Position numbers and translations under genes: made by a program. The notes below the pieces were generated by a model, which was not told where the DNA came from, made no database searches, and saw only the letters and a program-made list of their open reading frames with translations. A stretch of DNA of 18,775 nt from an uncultured Clostridia bacterium (GTDB lineage: Bacteria; Bacillota; Clostridia; Christensenellales; Aristaeellaceae): assembly GCA_934647235.1 (NCBI GenBank), contig CAKUFG010000037.1, positions 1 through 18,775 of the forward strand, in the 5' to 3' direction. This document shows, piece by piece, positions 6,145-13,112 of the stretch (position 1 is its first letter; the number at the start of each line of letters is the position of its first letter).

Positions 6145-7194
6145 ATGATGCAGGGCACACACGATGGGGAAACCATTCTGTCCGTAGATAACCTGTCCAT
6201 ACAGTTCAACACCTTTTCCGGCACGGTTCAGGCTGTGCGCGACGTATCCTTCAACCTTCGCCGCGGCGAAACGTTGGCCATCGTAGGCGAATCCGGCTCC
6301 GGCAAATCCGTTACAACCAAGGCGCTGCTGGGCATTCTGCCTAAAAACGGCCGTATCACCTCCGGCAGCATCCTGTATGACGGCAAGGATATGGCTGCCT
6401 TTACACAGCGGGATTTTTACGCTGTGCGCGGAAAGCGCATTTCGCTTGTGTTTCAGGATCCGCTCTCCGCCCTCAATCCCATTATGAAGATTGGCAAGCA
6501 GATTACCGAGGTGCTGATTCTGAACCAAAAAATGAGCCGGCCGCAGGCGCGGCAGCGCGCGCTGGAGCTGATGCACGCCGTGGGCATTCCCGACCCGGAA
6601 ACACGGTTTAACCAGTATCCATTCCAGTTTTCAGGCGGTATGCGGCAGCGCATCATCATCGCCATTGCGCTAGCCAGCGACCCCGAAATACTGATCTGCG
6701 ACGAGCCTACAACTGCTTTGGATGTAACTATACAGGCAAAAATCCTGAATCTGATCAAGGATATCAAGGCGCAGCGTCACCTCTCCGTCATTTTTATTAC
6801 GCATGACCTGGGCGTTGTGGCTAACATGGCCGACCGCATCTGCGTCATGTATGCCGGGCGTATTGTGGAATGCGGCACAGCGGACGAGATCTTTTTTGAG
6901 CCGGCGCACCCATATACCTGGGCCCTGCTGTCCTCCATGCCTGATCTGGATACCAGCGACGCGCTCTATACCATTCCGGGCGCGCCGCCCAATATGCTGC
7001 ACCCGCCGAAGGGCGACGCCTTTGCACAGCGCAATGAATTCGCCCTGGCCATCGATTTTGAAGAGGAGCCGCCGTACTTCAGGATTTCCGATACGCATTA
7101 CGCGGCAACCTGGCTGCTGCATCCCGACGCGCCGCCCGTGCAGATGCCCGAGGCGCTGCGGCTTCGCATTGAGCGCATGAAGAAAGAGGGTTAA
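6145..7194 (+). CDS. oppD: Peptide ABC transporter ATP-binding protein, OppD/DppD type
   Basis: A 349-residue cytoplasmic ATPase subunit. Motifs in order: Walker A GESGSGKS (about residue 47), Q-loop FQDPLSALNP, signature SGGMRQR, Walker B ILICDEPTTALD, switch histidine ITHDLG, then the OppD/F C-terminal extension (EPAHPYTWALLSSMP). The extension normally carries a cysteine-rich motif; here the matching region (GDAFAQRNEFAL) has none. The open frame begins at 6103 inside the previous gene, but AAGGAGG at 6133-6139 points to ATG 6145 (5 nt) or 6148 (8 nt). It follows permease C directly and belongs to the same operon. Confidence 0.93.
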   Translation: MMQGTHDGETILSVDNLSIQFNTFSGTVQAVRDVSFNLRRGETLAIVGESGSGKSVTTKALLGILPKNGRITSGSILYDGKDMAAFTQRDFYAVRGKRISLVFQDPLSALNPIMKIGKQITEVLILNQKMSRPQARQRALELMHAVGIPDPETRFNQYPFQFSGGMRQRIIIAIALASDPEILICDEPTTALDVTIQAKILNLIKDIKAQRHLSVIFITHDLGVVANMADRICVMYAGRIVECGTADEIFFEPAHPYTWALLSSMPDLDTSDALYTIPGAPPNMLHPPKGDAFAQRNEFALAIDFEEEPPYFRISDTHYAATWLLHPDAPPVQMPEALRLRIERMKKEG

Positions 7195-7197
7195 CGA

Positions 7198-8148
7198 ATG
7201 GAAAGCAATACAAATCAGCCGCTATTGGATGTACGCCATCTTTCCATGCAATTCACCAGCAAACGGCGTGGGCACAAAAGCCTGGTCAAGGCGGTAGACG
7301 ACGTCAGCTTTTCCATCCGGAAGGGCGAAACCTTCGGCCTGGTTGGAGAAAGCGGCTGCGGCAAAACCACCACCGGGCGCGCCATTATCCGCCTGTATGA
7401 TTATCAGCAGGGCGAAGTATTCTTTGACGGCCAGCCGATTTCCGGCAAGATGAACGGCCGTCTGCGCCGCTATATTACTGATCATATCGCCATGATCTTT
7501 CAGGATCCCATCGCCTCGCTCAACCCCCGCATGACGGTGGAAGAAATTATCGGCGAGGGCCTGAAAATCCGCGGCATGACCGATCCTGCCCAGCGGCATC
7601 AGTGCGTGATGGATATGCTGCTCAAGGTAGGGCTTTCCCCCGAGCATGCCACCCGGTATCCGCATGAGTTTTCAGGCGGCCAGCGGCAGCGCATCGGCAT
7701 TGCGCGCGCGCTGATTGTCGCCCCGAGCCTGGTCATTGCCGATGAGCCGGTATCGGCGCTGGATGTATCCGTGCAGGCGCAGGTAATCAACCTGCTGAAC
7801 CAGCTCAAGCGCGAGATGGATCTGACGATTCTGTTTATCGCCCATAACCTGTCCGTGGTCAAGTACTTTTCAGACCGCATTGGCGTAATGTACTTTGGCA
7901 AGCTGGTTGAACTGGCTCCCAGTGAAGAGCTGTTCAAGAACCCCATGCACCCTTATACAAAGGCGCTGTTTTCAGCCATTCCGCTGCCCAATCCTCGCAC
8001 GGAACGAAGCCGCAGGAAAACGGATTACGATCCGCAGATTCACCAGTATACGCCGCAGGATGTGCTGGGCTACCACGAAATCACCCCGGGTCATCTGGTT
8101 TACGGCACCGACGCGGAGGCGCAGGCATACTTAAAAATGCTGCGCTAA
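7198..8148 (+). CDS. oppF: Peptide ABC transporter ATP-binding protein, OppF/DppF type
   Basis: A 316-residue ATPase partner of the preceding gene. Motifs: Walker A GESGCGKTTTGR, Q-loop FQDPIASLNP, signature SGGQRQRIGIARAL, Walker B VIADEPVSALD, switch histidine in FIAHNLS, and the OppF-type C-terminus NPMHPYTKALFSAIP. The start lies 3 nt after the previous stop with a GAGG-like site 8 nt before the ATG. It is the last gene of the operon, ahead of the hairpin at 8164-8201. Opp (oligopeptide) and Dpp (dipeptide) systems cannot be told apart from the ATPases, and no substrate-binding protein is encoded nearby. Confidence 0.93.
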   Translation: MESNTNQPLLDVRHLSMQFTSKRRGHKSLVKAVDDVSFSIRKGETFGLVGESGCGKTTTGRAIIRLYDYQQGEVFFDGQPISGKMNGRLRRYITDHIAMIFQDPIASLNPRMTVEEIIGEGLKIRGMTDPAQRHQCVMDMLLKVGLSPEHATRYPHEFSGGQRQRIGIARALIVAPSLVIADEPVSALDVSVQAQVINLLNQLKREMDLTILFIAHNLSVVKYFSDRIGVMYFGKLVELAPSEELFKNPMHPYTKALFSAIPLPNPRTERSRRKTDYDPQIHQYTPQDVLGYHEITPGHLVYGTDAEAQAYLKMLR

Positions 8149-8163
8149 GCCAGGCATGGACAA

Positions 8164-8201
8164 AGCCCCCTATGCAGTTCGCTGATCCTGCATAGGGGGC
8201 T
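8164..8201. terminator. Bidirectional terminator between oppF and the flavin reductase
   Basis: AGCCCCCTATGCAG (8164-8177) pairs perfectly over 14 bp with CTGCATAGGGGGCT (8188-8201), loop of 10 nt. It lies between two convergent genes. The flanking T tracts are weak on both strands (GGCTTGGTTT on plus, TTTGTCC on minus), but the stem is very stable. Confidence 0.75.
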
Positions 8202-8240
8202 GGCTTGGTTTATGAAGTAATTCAGGTTTACGGCTTGGGA

Positions 8241-9986
8241 TTACTTGCGCGCAGCGGCGTCAGCGCCCGCGATGCGGCCGGTATATACGGCCACGCCCAG
8301 GCCGGTACCGGAGGTATACACCTCGGCATAGAAGGGGCGGTTGGCGCACTCGCCGACAGCATACAGGCCGGGAATAACGTTGCCTTCCTTGTCCAGCGCC
8401 TGCATGGTCATGTTGGTCTGAACGCCGCCCATGGTACCCAGATGCGTTGCCTTCACCTTGGTGGCATAGAACGGCGCGGTGCTCACGGGCGTGCACAGCT
8501 CCGGCTCCTTGCCAAAGGCGGCGTCCTTGCCGGCAGCCTGGTAGCCGTTGTACTCGTTCACCGTAGCGGCCAGATTTTCAGCGTTGATCCCTGCCGCGTT
8601 GGCCAGCTCCTCGATGGTTTCGCCCTTGAAGGTGACTTCCGGATACTCCTTCAGGCCATCCTCCAGCGTGGCGATTTCCTCATCGGTCAGGCTGGCGGAA
8701 TCCATGATGAGATAGTAGTAATCATGACCGCCCTTGACAACCTCGGTATAGATGGCGGCGTAATGGTAGTTTTCATTGACAAAACGCTGACCGTCGGCGC
8801 CGACATACATGATAGGCTTCCAGGTGAAGGCGTTCAGCGGGAAGCCAAGGTTATACTTGAGCACGGCGGTGCCCTTCGTGCCGATGAACCAGCCGTTCTC
8901 GTACAGGGCCGCGCCGGCGGCTTCCGCCATGAGGATGCCGTCGCCGGTAGCAGCGGCGGAAGCGCCGCTGAAGTTGTTATAGCCAACCTTGCAGAAGCGC
9001 TTGATCAGCTCCGGGCTGCTGGCAAAGCCGCCGGTGGCCAGGATGACGCTCTTGCCATGGAAAATATAGGTATCGCTGCCGCATTCGGCGCGCACGCCGG
9101 TGGCTTCGCCGTTTTCCATCAGGATTTCAACGCCCTTGGTATTCATGCGCACGTCTACGCCGTGCGCTTCGGCAGACTTGGCCAGCAGGTTCACAACCTC
9201 CGCGCCGCTGCCGGGGGTGTCGCCCGTCATCGGGAACGCAAGCTCCGCGCCCATGGCCTTGGTGAGGGAGTATTCGTAGCCCTGCTGCGCCAGCCAGGCC
9301 AGGTTGTCCTCGGACTGCTCAAGGAACGCGGTGACGAATTCGGTCTTGGGATAGCCCTCGACGGGGTCGCACTGCAGCTGCTCGTTCATCCAGTAGTCAT
9401 AGGCTTCCTGGATGTAGTTTTCGCCGTCCTGCTTCATGGCAACCTTTACGCCGCCGCCGGACATCGCGCTGCTGCCGCCCGCAACAGACTGCTTTTCAAT
9501 CAGCACGACGGACGCGCCGTTCTCGGCCGCAGCAACAGCGGAGCACAATCCGCCGTAACCGGCGCCGACCACGACAACGTCATACGTTTCTTCATAGGTC
9601 TGGCCCTCGGAAGCAGCGGCTTCCACCTGACGCAGCGCCTCCGCGTCGCCGCCTGCCTGCGCAACGGCGTCTGCAACGGCGTTAAGAATTGCATTGGATG
9701 TGTAGGTCGCACCGGAGACGGCGTCCAGGTTCAGGGTCTGACCTGCGACGATTTCCGCCGGGATCTTTTCGATCGCGCCATCGCTGATACCGGGCGTTTC
9801 CTTATGCGCGGCAACACCGACGCTTTCAATGGCATTTTCAGAGAACGTCACTTCAACGGTGACAGGGCCGTTCAGGCCCTCTGCCTGCGCAGTATAAGTA
9901 CCGGGGGTATAGCTGCTCTCCGCCAGCGCGAAGGGAGACGAAACCATCAGCACAATCGCCAGGAAGATGCTTACAAGTTTCTTCAT
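8241..9986 (-). CDS. Secreted FMN/FAD-containing reductase (urocanate/fumarate reductase superfamily)
   Basis: A 581-residue exported flavoprotein. Signal peptide: MKK, a hydrophobic core (LVSIFLAIVLMV), and a likely signal peptidase I site after ALA (residue 22); no lipobox cysteine. FMN-binding domain about 27-105 with DAVSGAT (88-94), the type of site where ApbE attaches FMN to threonine. FAD_binding_2 domain from about 135: VVVGAGYGG dinucleotide motif (G141), VLIEK, SAMSGGG, VILATGGFA, GLYAVGE and GRIAGADAA. No CxxCH heme sites, unlike Shewanella flavocytochromes. From memory of Fcc3 and UrdA, the active-site arginines expected after RFVNE and in the GxNR-type segment are not where expected (RFVNENYHYAA; EVYTSGTG), so the acceptor is probably not fumarate. 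The start has GGAAGG 6 nt upstream. Divergent from a LysR gene that probably controls it. Confidence 0.87.
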   Translation of the reverse strand: MKKLVSIFLAIVLMVSSPFALAESSYTPGTYTAQAEGLNGPVTVEVTFSENAIESVGVAAHKETPGISDGAIEKIPAEIVAGQTLNLDAVSGATYTSNAILNAVADAVAQAGGDAEALRQVEAAASEGQTYEETYDVVVVGAGYGGLCSAVAAAENGASVVLIEKQSVAGGSSAMSGGGVKVAMKQDGENYIQEAYDYWMNEQLQCDPVEGYPKTEFVTAFLEQSEDNLAWLAQQGYEYSLTKAMGAELAFPMTGDTPGSGAEVVNLLAKSAEAHGVDVRMNTKGVEILMENGEATGVRAECGSDTYIFHGKSVILATGGFASSPELIKRFCKVGYNNFSGASAAATGDGILMAEAAGAALYENGWFIGTKGTAVLKYNLGFPLNAFTWKPIMYVGADGQRFVNENYHYAAIYTEVVKGGHDYYYLIMDSASLTDEEIATLEDGLKEYPEVTFKGETIEELANAAGINAENLAATVNEYNGYQAAGKDAAFGKEPELCTPVSTAPFYATKVKATHLGTMGGVQTNMTMQALDKEGNVIPGLYAVGECANRPFYAEVYTSGTGLGVAVYTGRIAGADAAARK

Positions 9987-10018
9987 GTGTATCCTTCCTT
10001 TCTTAAGTCGCTTGTTGG

Positions 10019-10032
10019 GGAGCCTTTGCTCC
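10019..10032 (-). other. Small hairpin in the 5' leader of the flavin reductase
   Basis: GGAGC (10019-10023) pairs with GCTCC (10028-10032), loop of 4 nt, within the roughly 50-nt untranslated leader. It may stabilise the message; nothing indicates a riboswitch. Confidence 0.3.
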
Positions 10033-10042
10033 GCCGTCTGAC

Positions 10043-10071
10043 ATTATAGGATATTGACATGGGTTTATCAA
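10043..10071 (-). promoter_or_regulatory. Promoter of the flavin reductase gene
   Basis: On the minus strand TATAAT (10043-10048) lies 17 bp from TTGATA (10066-10071; 5 of 6 consensus bases). The predicted start is near 10036, giving a leader of about 50 nt. It interleaves with the opposing LysR promoter at 10054-10082. Confidence 0.72.
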
Positions 10072-10082
10072 ACAAGTATAAT
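10054..10082 (+). promoter_or_regulatory. Consensus promoter of the LysR gene
   Basis: TTGACA (10054-10059), 17-bp spacer, TATAAT (10077-10082): a perfect sigma-A match. The leader to the ATG at 10147 is about 58 nt. Its -35 box lies between the -10 and -35 boxes of the divergent promoter, so the two should compete for RNA polymerase. Confidence 0.78.
10063..10073. promoter_or_regulatory. Candidate LysR operator inside both promoters
   Basis: GTTTATCAAAC is a dyad (GTTT/AAAC around ATC) within the LysR promoter spacer and over the -35 box of the flavin reductase promoter. On the minus strand the enclosing 15-mer TGTTTGATAAACCCA fits the T-N11-A pattern typical of LysR sites. The position suits repression or autoregulation, but it is a short motif in AT-rich DNA. 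Confidence 0.4.
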
Positions 10083-10146
10083 TTTCGCAGCCCACAACCA
10101 AAAGTTCAGTTTGTATGTGAAATGGTGTAAAGGAGAGATCGCTCGT

Positions 10147-11034
10147 ATGGACATCAAACAGCTGCGCTATTTTGTTCAGCTTTATGAAGACGGCAAGTTC
10201 TCCGCTGCGGCAGAGCACCTGTTCATTACGCAGCAGGCGCTTTCAAAATCCATCAAAAAGCTCGAAGAGGAGCTGGGGCCGCTGCTTAGCTGGAGCAAAA
10301 ATCGCTTCACCCCCACATCCTTAGGCCGGCTGCTTTATCAGGAGGCTGCCGTACTGCTGCAGCAGTTTGACCAGATGCAGGCGCGCATTGCGGGCGCTGC
10401 ACACGAGATGGAGCGAAAGCTGAAGCTTGTCATGCCCTTCAGCACAGGCGATTATGCCGTCGACGCGCTGATTGCGCGCTTCAAGGAAGCACACCCATCG
10501 GCAGAGATCGAAACGGAGGTTCTGCCGGATCTGGAGGCTGAAAAACGCGCGGAAGAGCCGGATATCGATATTGGCTTCTGTATCGGCGAGCCCTGCTGGA
10601 AGGAAAAGTTTGAAACGACGTTTGTCGCGCGCCGTCCGCTGTGCCTGGCCGTCAACGTGGCGCATCCTCTGGCAAAGCAGCAGCAGGTAAGTCTGATCCG
10701 TGTCGTGCCCGCATCCATGCTCAGCTGTGCGGATGAGCGCTATAAAATCTATCACTTGCTCTGCGAAAAATACGCGCAGGCAGGGCTGCCGACGGATTTT
10801 CAGATCGTGCACAATCATCTGATGGCCTACAGCCGCGCGCTTCGGAACAAGTGCGTCGCCATGAGTTTTCTGGACGTTCCGGAAACGACGGCCTACAAAT
10901 CTCTCGTGCCCATAGCTATTGCCGACGACCTGCATTGGGATATCAGCATGATCGTTCGGCGGGACGAAGCGCTGCGGCCGCTGGCGGCGGACTTTGTTCG
11001 TATGGTGCGGCGGGCATGCACAGTCGGACGGTAA
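10147..11034 (+). CDS. LysR-family transcriptional regulator
   Basis: A 295-residue LysR-type regulator starting MDIKQLRYFVQLYEDG. The helix-turn-helix is at about residues 17-45 (FSAAAEHLFITQQALSKSIK), followed by a linker and an effector-binding domain (about 90-290). The open frame extends upstream to 10054, but AAAGGAGAG ends 9 nt before the ATG at 10147 and homology begins there. Divergent orientation with interleaved promoters makes the flavin reductase its likely target, and the reductase substrate or a related compound its likely effector (inference). Confidence 0.9.
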   Translation: MDIKQLRYFVQLYEDGKFSAAAEHLFITQQALSKSIKKLEEELGPLLSWSKNRFTPTSLGRLLYQEAAVLLQQFDQMQARIAGAAHEMERKLKLVMPFSTGDYAVDALIARFKEAHPSAEIETEVLPDLEAEKRAEEPDIDIGFCIGEPCWKEKFETTFVARRPLCLAVNVAHPLAKQQQVSLIRVVPASMLSCADERYKIYHLLCEKYAQAGLPTDFQIVHNHLMAYSRALRNKCVAMSFLDVPETTAYKSLVPIAIADDLHWDISMIVRRDEALRPLAADFVRMVRRACTVGR

Positions 11035-11094
11035 GGGGCAAGAAGCCCGCTTCTGCTTTCGGCAAAGCACGGCTCCGCTTTTCATTAATCCGGT

Positions 11095-11123
11095 TTGCCT
11101 TTTCGGCCATAATCTGCTACAAT
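11095..11123 (+). promoter_or_regulatory. Promoter of the AI-2E-family gene
   Basis: TTGCCT (11095-11100), 17-bp spacer, TACAAT (11118-11123): 4 and 5 matches to the sigma-A hexamers. The predicted start is about 58 nt before the ATG at 11188. If the gene were sporulation-specific, a sigma-E or sigma-K promoter would be expected instead; I do not see one clearly. Confidence 0.45.
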
Positions 11124-11187
11124 GGTGCTGCGGCGCGCAGGGCGCGGCAAAATCGATCCGGAACCATTTCACTCTATGGAGGCGATT

Positions 11188-12375
11188 ATGAGCAACACCA
11201 CCCCCTTTCTACAGCGGTTGGCTGATTGGAACCAGGGCATGAACGACGTGCCCAGGCGGCTGCTGATCATTGCAGCCGTGGCGCTGGCCTGCTATATCGC
11301 AGTGCAGCTGTTCCCCTTCTGCTGGCCCTTTGTGCTGGCGCTGGTTTTCGCCTCGCTGATGGAGCCAGTGGCGCGGCTGCTGCGCAAGGCGTTCAAGCGC
11401 TTCAAGGCCGCCCGCTCCATTGCAACGCTATTGTGCATGCTGCTGCTGTATGGGCTGATCACCATTCTGTTTTTCACCATCACCGACAAGCTGGTACGCG
11501 AGTGCATCAGCCTGGCCCGCGCGCTGCCTGATCTGGCCCGCGCGTTCGTCAACCAGCTGACGGTGTGGGCCACCGCGCTGTATGAGGACTACGCGCATCT
11601 TTTGCCCGCCGATTTTATGGAGCGCGTGTCGGGCATGCTGACCAGCATGGTATCAAACGTCGCCTCCTGGGCGGCCAACATCACCGGCTGGATCGCCAGC
11701 TTCACCATTTCCACGGTATCCTCGCTGCCCATGATCATCCTGTCCGTGCTGTTCACCATCATGGCCACCTTCTATTTCAGCTATGATAAGGAGCGCATCG
11801 CCGGTTTTTTCCGCAGCCAGTTTCCCTCGCAGGTGGTCAAGGATTTCCGTCTGATCAAGGGCGGCGTGTTCACGGCGATTTTCGGCCAGGTGCGCGCGCA
11901 GATCTTTATTTCCTTCGTGCTGATGCTGATCATCATCGCCGGTCTGGTTATCATGCGCAAGCCCTATGCGCTGCTGCTGGGCGTGCTCATCGGCGTGGCG
12001 GATGTGCTGCCCGTCATCGGCGCGGGCCTGTTTCTGAACACCTGGGCCATCGGCGCGCTGATCATCGGCGATTACTACACGGCCATCGGCCTGTTCATCA
12101 TCTATCTGGTCACAGTTACGGTGCGCCAGATTATCGAGCCGCGCATCGTAGGCAAACAGCTGGGCCTGTACCCGCTGGTTACGATGATGTCCATGTTCGC
12201 CGGTTTTCAGATCATGGGCACGCTGGGGCTGATCGCCGGCCCCTTGGTGGCCAACATCTGCAAGGTGTCGCTGGATGCCGACGCGGGCAAGCTGGAGCCG
12301 GACACCAAAAAAAGCGTGCTGCCCTGGGGACGCCTGTGGGATAGCCTGCGCAGGAAAAACAAGAAAAGCAAATAA
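11188..12375 (+). CDS. AI-2E-family membrane transporter, YtvI-like
   Basis: A 395-residue polytopic membrane protein of the AI-2E transporter family (DUF20). A hydrophobic pair near residues 25-60, a third segment near 78-100, a long middle region of amphipathic helices (about 100-190), then a cluster of C-terminal membrane helices. The family's conserved tract is visible near the end: IEPRIVGKQLGLYPLVTMMS, then GTLGLIAGPLVA. In Bacillota the relatives include YtvI of sporulation, a permease of unknown substrate; AI-2 transport itself is shown only for some homologues. The start is the ATG at 11188 with GGAGG 5 nt upstream; an earlier in-frame ATG at 11122 lies over the promoter. A lysine-rich tail follows the last helix. 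Monocistronic, ending in a strong terminator. Confidence 0.85.
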   Translation: MSNTTPFLQRLADWNQGMNDVPRRLLIIAAVALACYIAVQLFPFCWPFVLALVFASLMEPVARLLRKAFKRFKAARSIATLLCMLLLYGLITILFFTITDKLVRECISLARALPDLARAFVNQLTVWATALYEDYAHLLPADFMERVSGMLTSMVSNVASWAANITGWIASFTISTVSSLPMIILSVLFTIMATFYFSYDKERIAGFFRSQFPSQVVKDFRLIKGGVFTAIFGQVRAQIFISFVLMLIIIAGLVIMRKPYALLLGVLIGVADVLPVIGAGLFLNTWAIGALIIGDYYTAIGLFIIYLVTVTVRQIIEPRIVGKQLGLYPLVTMMSMFAGFQIMGTLGLIAGPLVANICKVSLDADAGKLEPDTKKSVLPWGRLWDSLRRKNKKSK

Positions 12376-12376
12376 C

Positions 12377-12426
12377 GGCTTGCCCTGCCGCAAGCCATCA
12401 AAAAGGCCGCCATGGGCGGCCTTTTT
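12377..12426 (+). terminator. Double-hairpin terminator after the AI-2E gene
   Basis: First stem GGCTTGC (12377-12383) with GCAAGCC (12390-12396). Second stem AAAAAGGCCGCC (12400-12411) with GGCGGCCTTTTT (12415-12426), followed by GTTTTTA. The second is a classic intrinsic terminator, with an A tract that could also stop minus-strand transcription. Confidence 0.88.
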
Positions 12427-12526
12427 GTTTTTATTCTTCATCAAAGTTTTTGCTGAAATTCCGTAAAAACTTTCTTATTTCCAGAAATTTTTCTGATTTT
12501 TCAGAAAAAACACAAGCAAACAAAAA

Positions 12527-12549
12527 ATGAAGGGCGAATTTCCCTTCAT
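12527..12549 (-). terminator. Terminator of the murA / J-domain operon
   Basis: ATGAAGGG (12527-12534) pairs with CCCTTCAT (12542-12549). On the minus strand the stem is followed by a run of six T. It sits just past the stop codon at 12557. The AT-rich DNA at 12427-12526 between the two terminators holds no gene. Confidence 0.82.
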
Positions 12550-12556
12550 CTCGTCA

Positions 12557-13075
12557 TTATTTTCTTCCAAACAGCCTTCCCACCGCGTCCATCGCGCGCT
12601 GCACAGGGCGCTGGTGCTTTTTCAGCGTCATGGCGGCGTTAAAGGCCCCGCGGCGGAATTGCAGGTTATCCGGCTCGCGGCGAACCGCCTCGCGGAAGCT
12701 CTGATGCGCGCTGTCATACTGGTGCAGATTCATCAGAATCTCGCCCTGCAGGCAGTACCACTGCGCGTCCCGGCTGTCGGCGCGAGCCAGCTGACGCAGG
12801 GCGTTTTCATTGCGGCCCTGCTCCATCAGCTTGCGCGCCAGCGTTTTTGCATCCTCACAGGATACGGTATTGAAGCCGATTTGCCGCTTGGCGGCGATGC
12901 GCAGCGCTTCCTCATAGGCCAGGTTCAGGCGGATCAATTGCTCCTGCGCCTGGTCAGCCTGTGCCTGATCCTGAAACTGATCTGGATGGCAGCCTTTGAC
13001 GCGGCTGCGGTAAGCGGCATGCACCTGCGCCTGATCAGCGTCCCAGCGCAGCCCCAGGGTTTCAAATGCGTTCAC
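12557..13075 (-). CDS. J-domain protein with C-terminal TPR-like repeats
   Basis: A 172-residue protein. The N-terminal J domain (about 1-62) carries the invariant HPD at residues 30-32 (GCHPDQF), the signature for stimulating DnaK ATPase, within helices AAYRSRVKG and IRLNLAYEEAL. There is no G/F linker or zinc-finger domain, so it is not DnaJ itself. The C-terminal part (about 80-150) has TPR-like helix pairs: ARKLMEQGRNENALRQL, AQWYCLQGEILMNLHQYDSAHQSFREAV and the following RREPDN. No signal peptide or membrane helix. The start is GTG with AAAGGAGG 8 nt upstream. It lies 37 bp after murA on the same strand with a shared terminator, hence probably co-transcribed. A client-specific co-chaperone role is an inference; the family member is not recognised. 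Confidence 0.85.
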   Translation of the reverse strand: MNAFETLGLRWDADQAQVHAAYRSRVKGCHPDQFQDQAQADQAQEQLIRLNLAYEEALRIAAKRQIGFNTVSCEDAKTLARKLMEQGRNENALRQLARADSRDAQWYCLQGEILMNLHQYDSAHQSFREAVRREPDNLQFRRGAFNAAMTLKKHQRPVQRAMDAVGRLFGRK

Positions 13076-13112
13076 AGCCGGCGCCTCCTTTCCATCCGTT
13101 TATTCATCCGCA

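Noticed and set aside
8205..10049. A 614-codon open frame on the plus strand
   Set aside because: It is antisense to the flavin reductase, which has a signal peptide, cofactor motifs, a ribosome binding site and a promoter. The plus frame has a composition rich in A, G, H and R, no recognisable motif and no ribosome binding site.
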